Shown: in pieces, positions 1-9,699 of the stretch | How positions within the stretch are numbered: position 1 is the stretch's first letter | Layout of the letters: each line of letters opens with the position of its first letter | Source of the DNA: Bemisia tabaci | Lineage: Eukaryota; Arthropoda; Insecta; Hemiptera; Aleyrodidae | Direction: 5' to 3' | Length of the DNA: 64,000 nucleotides | Assembly: GCF_918797505.1 (NCBI RefSeq) | Contig: NC_092794.1 | Span: 69,663,345-69,727,344 of the forward strand | Position numbers and translations under genes: made by a program | The notes under the pieces: generated by a model | Seen by the model: only the letters and a program-made list of their open reading frames with translations | The model's database searches: none | Told to the model about the DNA's origin: nothing

Positions 1-656
1 CAACCAGTCCCATGCAACCATTATTTGAGACGATCAAACTCTCCATTTTTACTAATTTAAAGTGCGTTAGCTTGCTGCGTGTGGCCTCCAACCGTATCTT
101 CCTCAACTTTTCTAGGACAGTATATTCCTAATGGGCAGTGCTCAGCGCTAGCTGGACCACGGGTAAAGGTTATCGGGACATCGCGATGGACATGACTCGC
201 TAATTGATCGGGGCTTGACAACGAAATCGGAACCGGGGCATCGGCTAACGACAGTTTGTTGTTGACGACCGATGCGACAGGACGGGACAAGGGACGTGGG
301 ACTGATTGATAGGCGCCTTGCGTTATCGGCGCGGATTCGCTTGGCCGTGTCCCCGGCCGCGCGGCGCGGCGGAGGCGCCGATAAAGATCAAGTCCGTCCG
401 TCCGAGTTTCTCGGATGACGCAAAACCGCGCCAACAGGACACGCGACGTGGATAAGATGTTTGTCTCGAGGCCGCCAGACCGGGCGTCACCAGCTCATGC
501 CGCACAACATCACGCATGATGCTATCATTGCTGTAATAGCGAGCACAGTCGTCCGTATGGTCATCTCGTGGAGGCTTACGGCCGGAAGGAAGGCAAGGGA
601 CTCTTTGACACGTCATTTACGCGAGTGAAAATTGCAAGTAGTACTTGCTTTCGAGA
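1..656. other. Unique sequence, no feature recognised
   Basis: Moderately GC-rich sequence with several CG-rich clusters around 330-390. The overlapping frames here have no recognisable protein family and no splice-like boundaries. I see no repeat shared with the rest of the window. Confidence 0.5.
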
Positions 657-1012
657 CAGCAGACTGATGGTTGGAATTGGATGTATTTATGCTGAAAGGA
701 ACTATGTGCATAGGATTTGCATGTAAAATAGTTTCTTCTAGCATAAATACGTCCAATTGATAGGCGAAGCCATAAACAAAAAAGACATTGAGAGTATGGA
801 GGGATCATATTGGTGAAGGTGGTTGGTTGCAATGGGCAAAGGAAGTAGAGAATAGACTGACTAATGGCAACCCACGAGAGACCCTTCAGTTAGTCCATCA
901 TTTTCTCCCTTAGTCCATGGGAACCAACCATTTCAACCAACAGGATCGTACCATACCCCTTATGTCTTCTTTGTTTATAGCTTTATCTATCAATTTCAAC
1001 AATCGGCCCGCA
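657..1012. mobile_element. Foldback MITE, family P (copy 1), with a nested element
   Basis: The ends are inverted repeats related to CAGCGGGCTGATTGTTGAA, and both arms carry the family signature of tracts around TTGTCTATCAATTTCAA. The left arm is interrupted at 679-754 by a small family B-like element. Removing the insertion and one copy of AATT restores the consensus arm. There is no coding capacity. Other copies lie at about 7132, 12788, 14924, 22718, 30745, 41555 and 57070, so this is one of the commonest families in the window. Confidence 0.8.
679..754. mobile_element. Short 76-bp MITE nested in family P, 4-bp target duplication AATT
   Basis: Inverted ends GGATGTATTTATGCT and AGCATAAATACGTCC enclose a short loop containing GGAACTATGTGCAT, a core shared with the longer family B hairpins. 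AATT lies directly on both sides (675-678 and 755-758), and the surrounding family P arm is continuous across the insertion. This makes it the younger insertion. Confidence 0.8.
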
Positions 1013-1065
1013 GATCTGACACTGAGGTTGGCCCCAAAAAGTTAAGCCAGAGCCAGAAAAGACTG

Positions 1066-1165
1066 AGATCAATGTCAGCTCAGTGCTCATGAGGACTGAT
1101 CTCACGGCAATCACTGATCAGGCTATAATCAGTCTTCATGACACTGAATTGACATAGATCCTGAC
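1066..1165. repeat. Imperfect palindrome, about 100 bp
   Basis: ATGTCAGCTCAGTGCTCATG on the left pairs with CATGACACTGAATTGACAT on the right, with GACTGAT-type sequence repeated in the middle. It is probably a decayed foldback element. No target duplication could be read and no other copy was found in the window. Confidence 0.5.
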
Positions 1166-1216
1166 CGATATCCGTGTTTTGTGTATGAACCTCAAACACA
1201 AATGATTTTATCGCTG

Positions 1217-1560
1217 CTAAAAGGAACCAGAGACGAATGGGGAAGAAGTAGTGTGTGCTCGTTGGGTGAGGGCCGTAAGAAAGAATGGGAAATATAAAGC
1301 GCCAATGACGTCAGCGATGACGAAACCGTTGCAAATTTCAATCTGCGGCCAATCAACCTTTATGAGCCTTCTACTACCCAAGACTTGAGCTATTCTTAAC
1401 ACCACCCCGAAGAGAGTTAAAGAATTTTAAAATTCAACTCTAGTAGTATGTCATTTCTTGTAATTACGGAAGTTGACACGACTATAATCTACATAATTTT
1501 GCGGCAATAGATTGGGACAAAGTCCCCGAAAAGACCGAACTATCGCGATGTACAAGCTCA
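1217..1560. other. Unique sequence, no feature recognised
   Basis: AT-rich sequence with stops in all frames apart from a short minus-strand frame that resembles no family I know. No repeat or regulatory motif could be supported. Confidence 0.45.
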
Positions 1561-1564
1561 AGAT

Positions 1565-1687
1565 GGACGTATTTCTGTCAAACGGAACTATGTGCATTAT
1601 GACGTTAGCCCTGTTATGCATACATTCTTATGGGTCTTAGGGCTCAAGTCTTAATGCACATAGTTCGGTTTGACAGAAAATACGTTC
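1565..1687. mobile_element. Family B hairpin MITE (123 bp), target duplication AGAT
   Basis: An almost perfect hairpin along its whole length. The arm GGACGTATTTCTGTCAAACG continues into GGAACTATGTGCAT, and a second inner stem AGCCCT...AGGGCT surrounds a small loop. Exact AGAT copies flank it (1561-1564 and 1688-1691). The copy at 37394 has the same length of 123 bp and a different 4-bp duplication. A transcript across it would form a long stem like an endo-siRNA or miRNA precursor, but that is only inference. Confidence 0.88.
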
Positions 1688-2076
1688 AGATGAGAGATCC
1701 TCCGAAAATCGGGATTACAAGCGGAGCGATGTTAATGAGAGATGGCTATCTGATGGGACAAGGACCGAGCTAATCGAACAAAAATAATTTACATATTCCA
1801 ATTACCGCGCATCGACGCACACACGCAGCGCGGAGACGCGTACACGGGACACGGCCGGCGCTCGGTGCGGTGGGTCGCAGGCTCATTAAGTGCCAAGAAC
1901 AACTGACGTTCATCAGCATACAATGGACGGGCGCATCTCGCGGCTATAACGTCAGCCCAGAATTCGGCCCAAAAATCAACGGCTACTGCCACCCTCGCCC
2001 AGGAGTTCCCATCAGGGTTGTCATAGTGCCCAAGAAACGAAGGAGCTCCCAATCAATGAAATAAACACACTCAGCG

Positions 2077-2407
2077 CAAGGTAGATTTACACAGGTATGG
2101 AAAAGTTGAAAATTTCCCATGAGCCTCAGTACGTGTCACATGACTACGTGACGTAGGTTAAGGGGCCCGTTTTTTAATTAAATTACAATCAAATTAACAT
2201 TCAAACGTTTGTGCGTTTAAACTTTAAAATTAATATCGCATTATCAAAATTGTGCAAAAAATCCCACAAAATTTTGACAAACGATAAACCGAACATAATA
2301 AATCAAAATAATCAAAACATTCAAAATGGCTGACGTTAAGGGGCCGCTGGAGAGCCAATCAGAGGCCAGTTGTTAAGTTCTGTCCATACTTGTGTAAATC
2401 TACCTTG
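2077..2407. mobile_element. 331-bp inverted-repeat element with exact 9-bp target duplication
   Basis: Terminal inverted repeats CAAGGTAGATTTACACA...TGTGTAAATCTACCTTG extend inward to GTATGGA/TCCATAC. CACTCAGCG is present exactly on both sides (2068-2076 and 2408-2416). The interior is AT-rich and non-coding. Nine bases suggests a Mutator-like element; if the last C is counted as part of the element, an 8-bp hAT duplication is possible. Single copy in the window. Confidence 0.85.
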
Positions 2408-2489
2408 CACTCAGCGCGATGAAGGTGTCTCTTATGTGCACCAAGGAACTTGGTAGACTCCGGTGAATGACAGTCTAATACGACACTAG

Positions 2490-2575
2490 GGGGTACGCCC
2501 CCTGACTACTGCGCGGTCCAACCCGCCGAAGCGCTTCGCGAATCAGGCGTTACGCGTTACTATTGAAATTTTATA
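2490..2575. repeat. Dispersed repeat fragment shared with 42399-42690
   Basis: GCGGTCCAACCC, AAGCGCTT and TTACGCGTTACT occur in the same order here and near 42420-42690. In the second copy a CACTG-ended MITE (42451-42663) separates the parts. The family is unknown and the fragment is too short to classify. Confidence 0.5.
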
Positions 2576-2782
2576 TTATAGAGTAGGATATTTAGCGATT
2601 ACGCTTGAAAAGCCATGGAGTCGTAGCGCTATATGTCATCTAATGAAAACGATAGCGTTACTCTTCAAAAAAACAAGAGATTCTCAACGTATGTTCTTGC
2701 AGTTTCCACCACTTTTTTAAAGGGCTCAGAAACCTCTAGATTGGGTGAGAAAATTAACCACCACAGCACATACATCGGTATC

Positions 2783-3009
2783 CACTGGAAAAAGTCGCTT
2801 CGATCTAGAGTCCAGACTCTCAATAACATTGAGAAGAAGAAAATGCTCTTGATTCCATCGGATTTTTCATTGAATCGAAGAATCAAGCTTTTTGATTTTA
2901 ATGGATTTCCTTTAGATCGAAGCAAAAATCCGATTGAATCAAGAGTACTTTTTCTTGTCAATGTTTTTAAGAGTCTAGAATCTGGATCCAAGCAACTTTT
3001 TTTCCAGTG
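2783..3009. mobile_element. Family F foldback MITE (227 bp), CACTGG ends
   Basis: It starts CACTGGAAAAAG and ends with a T-run plus CCAGTG. The arms contain AGTCCAGACTCT / AGAGTCTAGAAT and CTCTTGATT / AATCAAGAG segments. The second copy at 31889-32113 shares the same order of motifs. It accounts for the overlapping open frames on both strands at 2633-3019, which are therefore not genes. Confidence 0.8.
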
Positions 3010-4014
3010 TCTGCATTAAAATTTCAATAAGAACACGTTAAAACATCGAAAACTGACAAAATTATTGTATAAGATAGAAATGAATGTTCGTAGTTTGCAA
3101 TGTGAACAGTAAATACAACCTCTTTGCTACAGCGAGAGAACCATAATTATCAAATAAGGCATTGAAATCAACATTTACGGTAAGCAATTGGTAACTAGAA
3201 CTTGGTTTAACACACAGTATCTTCCTTTACTGATACAAGATACAAGGCATCAGTAATTTTGTTGATTAAAACAATTAGTGGCCAGGAATATTCTTCCACC
3301 ATAAAATCTTTCGAAATTAGTTAGGTGCTCGATTTGATTCTGGTAGACTCCAATGTTTCTGTTTATGGGTGGTGTGCATTAAAAAGGACGAAACCAGTCA
3401 TTTTCTACCTTATGAATTGAATCTGAAAAGAAGTAATGCGGGCTATGTATTTTCCTTAAATGGGGAACTTATAATATGATGCTTGATCATGTAATTTGTT
3501 TCGTGGTCAATTACCATTCAAGCCTAAATACCGTGTGAGTGCCAACATTTACGTGGCGTTATTTAATTACTGGTTTAATAACGATAGACATGACAACACT
3601 GGCTCTCACAGTTCGGTTCCCGGGTCTCCCATTTGGACATTGATTGTGTTTTGGAGGGAAACTTGACTTTCGAGTCGCCGATTTATGACGCGCGTCCGAA
3701 CCTAAGACGTGACCCTAATTAGGCCGAAAATTTTGACACGCCAGCTTTGAGGGGAAGCATTCTTGATATCCACTCTTGAGAACGCTTTAATTCGTGGAGA
3801 AATTACTGGATTACAGTTATCTCTTGACATTGTGTTCAAAAGCAGAACGTAGGTGGCTTCTTTATTCATTAGTTTCGTGTCCTGCGGAAATATTGGAAGT
3901 TTGGTTAAATATTACATTACACGCAGGACGTCCATTCACTAACGTTACGTTGGTGGCGGTGAGCGTCCTGCGATCACGGACGTTGCCCGCGGACGTTTGA
4001 CGTCGTTCTCCTCG
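3010..4014. other. Unique AT-rich sequence
   Basis: About 1 kb with no recognised repeat, no convincing exon and only short open frames. Around 3925-4000 there is some local GACGT/ACGTT self-similarity but no clear element boundary. Confidence 0.4.
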
Positions 4015-4204
4015 CGAAAGAACGTAACGACATTTCAGTGTTGTCAAATTTCCCCTCGCAAATGGGTCAGTTGCGCTGGCCACAGAATTGTGTTTTGATG
4101 TTTGCTTCTTGTAGATTAGGTAAAAATACGATCAGCCCAAACAGCAACTCTCTACGTTCAACATTAACAGAGATATTCGCGCTTTGAAAAAGTCGTTTGA
4201 TGAC

Positions 4205-4468
4205 ATCATTCACCGTGCTATCGTGCTAAGAAAAAACGCCGTACGAACATTCGAGGTCACTGTGGTCAGCGTGAAATGGATAGCGCCTACAAGAATGCGT
4301 GAATACTTCACGCATTGCGTCAAAGACAGTGCGGTCAGCGTGAAACGCATAGCGCCTACAAGACTGCGTGAATACTTCACGCATTGCGCCAAACACGGTG
4401 CGGTCTCCGCGGCGCGGCGGCGGAAGTTAAAATCATTGAACCACGTTTAAATTTTTCCGTTCATTTCT
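4205..4468. repeat. Family D end joined to two 70-bp tandem units (J repeat)
   Basis: At 4212-4254 the sequence matches a family D terminus (GTGCTAAGAAAAAACGCCG). It then passes into two tandem units of about 69 bp, each containing GCGTGAATACTTCACGCATT and CAGCGTGAAA. A GCGGAAGTTAAAAT flank follows. The same units and the same flank occur in reverse orientation inside the hAT-type element at 47668-48498. The repetitive peptide readable here is a by-product of the tandem array, not a gene. Confidence 0.7.
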
Positions 4469-4568
4469 TATGAATCTTCGGCGTTTGTAACTGAAAATTT
4501 CAATGATTATTTTTCAGTCGATCTCATGCAAAAAAATATCGGACCAAAATCGCACAGATACTTTCCCG

Positions 4569-4770
4569 CACTGAAAAAAAACTCCGGCCTTTGAAGCCGT
4601 ACTCACGCTCTATATATAGACATATCGTCCGTGTTCCGGGCATAAGGGCCGAAAGTTTCGGGCTTTGCACCTGGAGCAGTCGCAACTACGGCTCCAGTAC
4701 CCGGAACTTTCGGCCTCTGAGCCCGCAACAGACGGTACGTCGATATAGCCCGTAAATTTTGTTCAGTGTG
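4569..4770. mobile_element. Family C hairpin MITE, copy 1 (about 200 bp)
   Basis: CACTGAAAAAAAACTCCGG starts the element and TTTTGTTCAGTG ends it. Almost the entire length folds back: ACCGTCC-type stems, TTCCGGGC/GCCCGGAA, GGCCGAAAG/CTTTCGGCC and a central CGGAGCAGTC...GGCTCCAG loop. Seven copies lie in this window. No coding capacity. Confidence 0.85.
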
Positions 4771-4776
4771 TGAAAA

Positions 4777-5326
4777 TGGACCACTAGACAAGGTACGAAT
4801 TTAAGCGATCTGATACATGTTTCTTAACCAGAATTTCACGTAGAAAACGATTCACACAACGAAAATTACGGAAACCAACTCCTTACGAAGATATTAACGT
4901 TTTTATTTCACATTGGTTACGAGGAATTTGAACTGCCCGCTGACAAGAAACTCATAACTCTACGTGAGTCAAATCGCCCACTACAACGGTTTCAGCAAGC
5001 TTCTCAATCGCGCAATGTTCATTTCCCTTCATGTGTTGTTCCAACTATAAACAATTTGCTATAGCTGAGCCAAAGCGTCAATACTGAGGTTGCCAGATTT
5101 TTATATCGCAGAGACCGTCATGATAACGTTTAGCGCGCGATGTGAATCACTCAGACCATTGAGTTTTCATGAGCGGGTGGTTTGAATTCACGCATTAAGA
5201 ATCATTAAATATCTTCGTAAGGAGTTAATTTCGGTAATTTTCGTTGTGTGCATCGTGTTTTACGTAAAATTTTGGTTAAGAAACATGTATCAGAATGCTG
5301 AAATTCGTACCTTATCTAGTGGTCCA
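4777..5326 (+). mobile_element. Family E inverted-repeat element, copy 1 (about 550 bp)
   Basis: Ends are TGGACCACTAGACAAGG and CTAGTGGTCCA, and the arms remain alignable for roughly 150 bp (ATACATGTTTCTTAACCA, CACAACGAAAATTAC, AACTCCTTACGAAGATATT). The unpaired centre carries GCTATAGCTGAGCC-type sequence and no open frame. A second copy at 42814-43362 is in opposite orientation. No clean target duplication is visible, and the left end nearly abuts a family C element. Confidence 0.85.
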
Positions 5327-5389
5327 TTTTTAATTATTGGATAAATTTTGCAACGTTGGAATGAGGTTACGTTCCTTCGTCCGGCGAAC

Positions 5390-6590
5390 GACAATGCGAG
5401 CGAGCCGCGGGGACGATGACGCCTCGGACCCGAAGCAGAAGGGAGGTGGGTCACAATTATTACTCGGCGTCGCCACCGCGGCGAGTTTACGCCCGGAAGA
5501 GTGTGATCACTTGAAAAGCTCCAAGATAAAGATCTTTCGCTCGGAGGACTCATTAGGAGCCGAGTGCTTTAATGAAAGATAGAGAGCGTGCGTGTCGCGC
5601 GTTGTCGGCCCGAGCAAGAAAACCGGCTTCAGTGACGTCCACCTCCCCGGAAAACTCGTCCTATGAAAAACTGGTTCGACGCAACTTCGGTATCAAGATC
5701 TTCCCTCTGACCAATACCACATATCGATGGCCAAAGTGTGAAACCACGTATCTCCATTACGGTGATTGAAAATCTTCGCTAATGTCTTATTTTTTTGAAG
5801 GAGAACAATAATTCAACACACTTTTTCAAGTTTCCGCAGAAATTCCCTCGCACGAAGAGGAAAAATCACAGCAGTTTTTAGGAATTACCGTTGATCAATT
5901 TTCCACGTTAAAAATAGAGTATGATGGGACGTCTACGACGTCGCAGACTGAGATACGTGGTTGCAGTCTTACACTGTCGATATTTCTCGTACCTCCTTTT
6001 TTGGAATTGCGACAAATTTGATTGAAATTTGCGAATTTTTTTATTTTTTTGGAATGAGAGAGTGAGATGAAAATGCTAAGAAGAATCGTAAGTCTCATAT
6101 ATTGGAGGTGACGATATGCTTTTGCCCTGTAGGACTGCGTGAATCAAGTCTTAAAGATACAAAAATAAAAATTTAAAAAAATGCATTTAATTCGATTGAT
6201 GCAAGTACTATACATGACTAAAGCTCCAAGAAAAATCAAAGAAAAAGTATGTTGAGGCTCCTGAAACTTGAGACTGTGAGAAAAAAGAAGAAAGGTCTAA
6301 AATTTATACATTGCTATTGAATTTCATTTACGTTGGATTTTATAGCCCCTGACTATCTGGTCCAGATTGGCACGCAAGTGTGTAAAAAAAGAAAAAAATA
6401 AATTTTCATAAATGACGGTGCCCACCGTAGTCTGACGTGGAAATCTTTTAGGATTGTAACACCGGCCGTGACCTGAAACCGTGATTTTTACGACTGCCTC
6501 AACACGGTTGCCCGGCAAAAACCAAAGGATGGAACCCATCAAAACTTTTGAAAAAAAAGCGAGTACACTTTTTCTGCGCGGCGTTCCGGT
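5390..6590. other. No gene recognised
   Basis: Sequence without recognised repeats. Short open frames on both strands lack family resemblance or splice boundaries. A-rich stretches occupy 6130-6310. Confidence 0.4.
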
Positions 6591-6965
6591 CCAGTTTGGC
6601 GTCGCATCGGCAGGACCGGACGGCGGTATTGCGGCGCGGCACAGCGCCATGCCATCCCGGAGTGTCCGTAGCCGCAGCTCTGGCGTGCGGCGCGGCGCGG
6701 CGGCAGGAGCAGCTCAGGTGAGACCGTTCCCGGACGCGTGTTTTAATTACTACAGGTATATGCTAATCCGAGTCTATCCCGAGTGCCGGAGTCACCGCGC
6801 CGCGCCGCTACTCGTCGTCAGTTCCGCTAAACCACCGCAGCGCATCGTCAAATTCGCCGCTTATCGCGTCCCTCGGCCCTCCCGCGGTTCGCCTTTTTGC
6901 GCTGCCGAGCGCCGAGTGCCGAGTGCCGAGTGCGAACCGTCCGAGTCGATAGCCTGCCTGGTTAA
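6590..6965. other. GC-rich, CpG-dense island
   Basis: Dense GCGGCGCGG-type sequence with many CpG dinucleotides. A consensus-like plus-strand donor CTCAG|GTGAGA lies at 6717-6726, downstream of an open frame beginning ATG at 6650. This could be a first exon or a transcription start region, but the predicted peptide is arginine-, serine- and alanine-rich and no downstream partner exon was found. Confidence 0.25.
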
Positions 6966-7100
6966 TTCTTATCGATCAGACCGTGAAGATAGTGCAGATC
7001 TTCGCGAAACCGCTAGCCGCCCTGTCAATTGCCTTTAAGTGCCACGACATTGAATATCAAAATACCGCGGTGCTTCCGTTCGGCTTGATGGGTCTCGACC

Positions 7101-7488
7101 AACATAAACGAGAACGAGAGGTGGTAAACAGCAGCAGGTTGATTGTTGAAATTGATAGACAAAGAAGACGAAGGGAGTATGAAGCGATCCTATTGGTTAA
7201 AATGGGTGGATCCTGAAGACTAAGGGAGAAAATGATGGACTAACGATCGGGTCTCCTGTGGGTTGTAGTTCGTTTGTCTATTACCTACAACATAAACGAG
7301 AACGAGAGGTGGTAAACAGCAGCCGGCTGATTGTTGAAATTGATAGACAAAGCTATAGACAAAGAAGACGAGGGGAGTATGAAGCGATCCTACTGGTTAA
7401 AATGCCGGTGGTTCCTGAAGACTAAGGGAGGAAATGATGGACTAACGATCGGGTCTCCTGTGGGTTGTAGTTCGTTTGTCTATTACCT
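7101..7488. repeat. 188-bp tandem duplication covering a family P left half
   Basis: AACATAAACGAGAACGAGAG starts at 7101 and again at 7289. The two units differ by a few substitutions and a 12-bp AGCTATAGACAA insertion in the second. The unit contains family P's left arm plus about 30 bp of outside flank, so the duplication happened after P inserted. Confidence 0.85.
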
Positions 7489-7598
7489 ACCTTCTTTGTC
7501 CATTGCAACCATCCGCTTTCACCGATAGGATCCCTCCATTTTCTTTTTGTCTTCTTTGTCTACAGCTTTGTCTGCCAATTTCAACAATCAGCCCTCAG
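7132..7598. mobile_element. Family P MITE, copy 2 (left half duplicated)
   Basis: The left end GCAGGTTGATTGTTGAAATT pairs with CAATTTCAACAATCAGCCC at the right. Between them lie two left halves from the tandem duplication and one right half. Overlapping open frames here are repeat-derived. Confidence 0.8.
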
Positions 7599-7894
7599 AT
7601 ACAGCACCGCAGAGAGAAATTCTCGAATGGGAGCTCTTGTAGTAGAAAAAGCATTCTTGGACCTTAAAAGTTCATCGCCATGCAATTTTATAAATGAACA
7701 CCTCCACTTATCTACACTATGATAATGTTCAAATTGCCTACGATACGTCGCGTCGGCCTCTAGCTGCGCGGCCCCTTTCGCAAAGATCATTTTAAAGTTT
7801 AAGACATTATCATTTCAAAGGAACCAACCCATTCCAGGTATTCCCTTTCCCTCCCGGAAAGGAAGCACCCCAGCAACCCTGCTAATCCGGCCTT

Positions 7895-8034
7895 GAGGCC
7901 TGGATACACGCTCAGATTCCCATCAATTTTCGATCAAACGGCGACTGGTGCGCACCATCTACCATCAAGCCGCAAAAATTTGACCGCCTTTTTCGTCATC
8001 ATTCTGATCGGAAATTTGAGCGTGTATCCAGGCC
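7895..8034. mobile_element. 140-bp palindromic element (family R)
   Basis: GGCCTGGATACACGCTC at the left end pairs with GAGCGTGTATCCAGGCC at the right. The interior contains CGCACCATCTACCATCAA, which recurs near 22620-22640 in a related but rearranged block. The right end overlaps the target site of the LINE fragment that follows. Confidence 0.75.
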
Positions 8035-8039
8035 TTTAT

Positions 8040-8228
8040 ACATACCTACATGTCGCTTTACAGCATTCCCTCGCGCTCTACGACTCCTAACCTCCACTGC
8101 TCTCTTTCAAACCACAAATCTTGGGGCATTGAGCATCTTAACATTTCCGTTTCAATCCCCTCCCTCCAACCTTTCATTGGGCGCCCTCTGCGTCTTCTCC
8201 CAGGAGGAACCCAATCAAGGACCTTCTT
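8040..8228 (-). mobile_element. 5'-truncated LINE remnant with reverse-transcriptase C-terminus
   Basis: The minus strand encodes about 50 residues ending in a stop at 8058. The sequence shows WVPPGRRRRGRP followed by KGWREGI, then LWFEREQWRLGVV. This arrangement (W-P-G-basic-RGRP, then W, then a D/E-R-x-x-W-R motif) is typical of the C-terminal tail of endonuclease/reverse-transcriptase proteins of insect non-LTR retrotransposons. The polymerase and endonuclease domains are absent, as expected for a 5'-truncated insertion. The segment is bounded by an exact 15-bp repeat, TATCCAGGCCTTTAT, at 8025-8039 and 8229-8243. The 3' end on the minus strand finishes with CTGTAAAGCGACATG followed by TAGGTATGT, a typical short tail. 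The copy is dead. The clade (RTE, CR1 or similar) cannot be fixed from this piece. Confidence 0.85.
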
Positions 8229-8440
8229 TATCCAGGCCTTTATGCGCCTTTGAAAGAGGGGGAGAAATGTCGTCTGGAGCGCTCGCAGCTCGTGGGGAGT
8301 AATCAGTGGACTGCGACGAGCTCGTTCTCCACGGGTTGCAGACAGCCGACTGCCGCCTCGGAGTCGGTGCATCGACACCGACACCTCGCTTTGCCATGCA
8401 GAACGGCGGATGAGCACATTGCAGGAGCGTCTTATCCGTC

Positions 8441-8483
8441 GTCATCCGGCCCGGAGGACCATGTCGTCCGCCCGGAGGACCAA
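8441..8483. repeat. GC-rich tandem motif also present at 50682
   Basis: CCGGCCCGGAGGACCA and CCGCCCGGAGGACCA stand in tandem. The same motif is duplicated at 50682-50728, within GC-rich sequence that is otherwise only loosely alike. It looks like a dispersed short tandem, not a gene. Confidence 0.6.
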
Positions 8484-8734
8484 TATCCGCCGCGGGAGCC
8501 GAGACAATGACAGATGCGGCCGACGCGGTCGACCTGGCTCCCGACTCGGCCGATCGCCCGTAATCGCAGCGCGTTGCGTTCGCCGAGTCCGGCGATCATC
8601 CGCGAGGCTTTTGTTGCCCGGAGCCGTTACTCAACATTCGAGTCGGAAGCGGCCGATTGTTCGAAAAAAACAGTCGAGTAATTAACCCGGCGAGATCAAA
8701 CTTCAACTTTTCTGATAAGGAGCTTTGAAGAGCC

Positions 8735-9190
8735 ACAGACAAGACAAGCATCTTGGCAATGGTAGAAGTTTTTACTTTTGGGATCCCAACATTCAACTGT
8801 TGACTTACCTACTGGGTGGATGCTGAACAACGTGTTGGGTATTTCGTTTAGCAAACATATCGAAGTTTGGCAAACTTGAACGGCTAATTGCGTCGCCCAA
8901 AGCTCATCATCCACCTAGTAGGTACTTGCGTTGGCCGATGACCCGCCATGACAGTCATCGGGCGATTAGCGAGAAGTCAGCAAGTCTTCAAGAACGATCG
9001 TCGAACTCTCAACGGTACTCATTGGGTAAACAACAGTTGACCTGATGCCTCCAGAGAACGCATCTTACATCAGCTGAAAAAAGGTTGATGACTGTTGCTC
9101 TCTCAGAATTGTCCCCAAGAAGGTGTCGAATCCTGGCTAGTAGAAGTTTCCACCTGTCGCCAAGCAGCCATTGGAGGGTCTCGTTTCTGA
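8735..9190. repeat. Old dispersed block, copy 1
   Basis: Matches 22345-23102 in several ordered segments: CAATGGTAGAAGTTTTTACTTT, ACATTCAACTGTTG, CACCTAGTAGGTAC, AAAAAAGGTTGAT and the well-conserved GTAGAAGTTTCCACCTGTCG. Copy 2 has a family P MITE within it. The family is unknown; it could be a decayed retroelement or part of a large non-autonomous transposon. Confidence 0.6.
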
Positions 9191-9690
9191 ATTCTCTTGG
9201 TAGCCACTAGGGTTGAAAATAAAGTGAGCTGAGATATATAATGAATGAAAGCAAACTGAGTGTCATTGGAAACCTTCTACTTTTTCCTCTGTTAGGAGCA
9301 ATGACCTCTATTTTACAATAGAGAACATCATACCTCTTCAGCAGATACTTGATTATAAACGTGGGGTTTGATATGAGTATCCGCTCCATGAATCATTTTT
9401 TCCTCTCTTAAGCAAAAGCACCCTCTAAGTTTGGTCAGGAAGACGTGGATTAAAAGATGGGGGGGGATGAGAGTGAGCGAGGTGCGAGGACTTTGAAAAA
9501 TGACCTTGTAGTTCCTATTTCGTCTCGACTTGTACTCATGGTGAGTAAATACAGCACAAAAAAGCTCCACATAATCTTTATTTGTAAATTTGACTGTTAA
9601 CGACCTTATAACAAATGTTCAGTGTATGGCTTCAAAAATATGAATACTTAAAAAGTAGTTGATGACGTCAGTCATAAGAACAGAAAGAGT
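9191..9690. other. No feature recognised
   Basis: Unique sequence with a G-run at about 9460. A donor-like CTCATG|GTGAGTAAAT lies at 9535-9550 on the plus strand, but the upstream open stretch is too short to support an exon. Confidence 0.35.
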
Positions 9691-9699
9691 ATCCAACTC

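Larger units (their letters stand above)
4015..5390. repeat. Old dispersed repeat broken up by younger insertions
   Basis: Segments here match 18585-18806 in order: a GTTGCCAATTTTCC-like stretch at about 4045, GATCTCATG plus CAAAATC at about 4519-4555, and TTACGTTCCTTCGTCCG at 5366-5382. In the second copy these parts lie within about 220 bp. Here a tandem-repeat block (about 4205-4468), a family C element (4569-4770) and a family E element (4777-5326) separate them. The old repeat itself is non-coding and distantly resembles family D. Confidence 0.55.

Noticed and set aside
2633..3019. 128-codon plus-strand frame with a 108-codon minus-strand shadow
   Set aside because: It coincides with a family F foldback MITE that has a second copy at 31889-32113.
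4184..4450. Repeat protein with VKRIAPTRLREYFTHC-like units
   Set aside because: The units are translations of a 70-bp non-coding tandem repeat found inside transposons.
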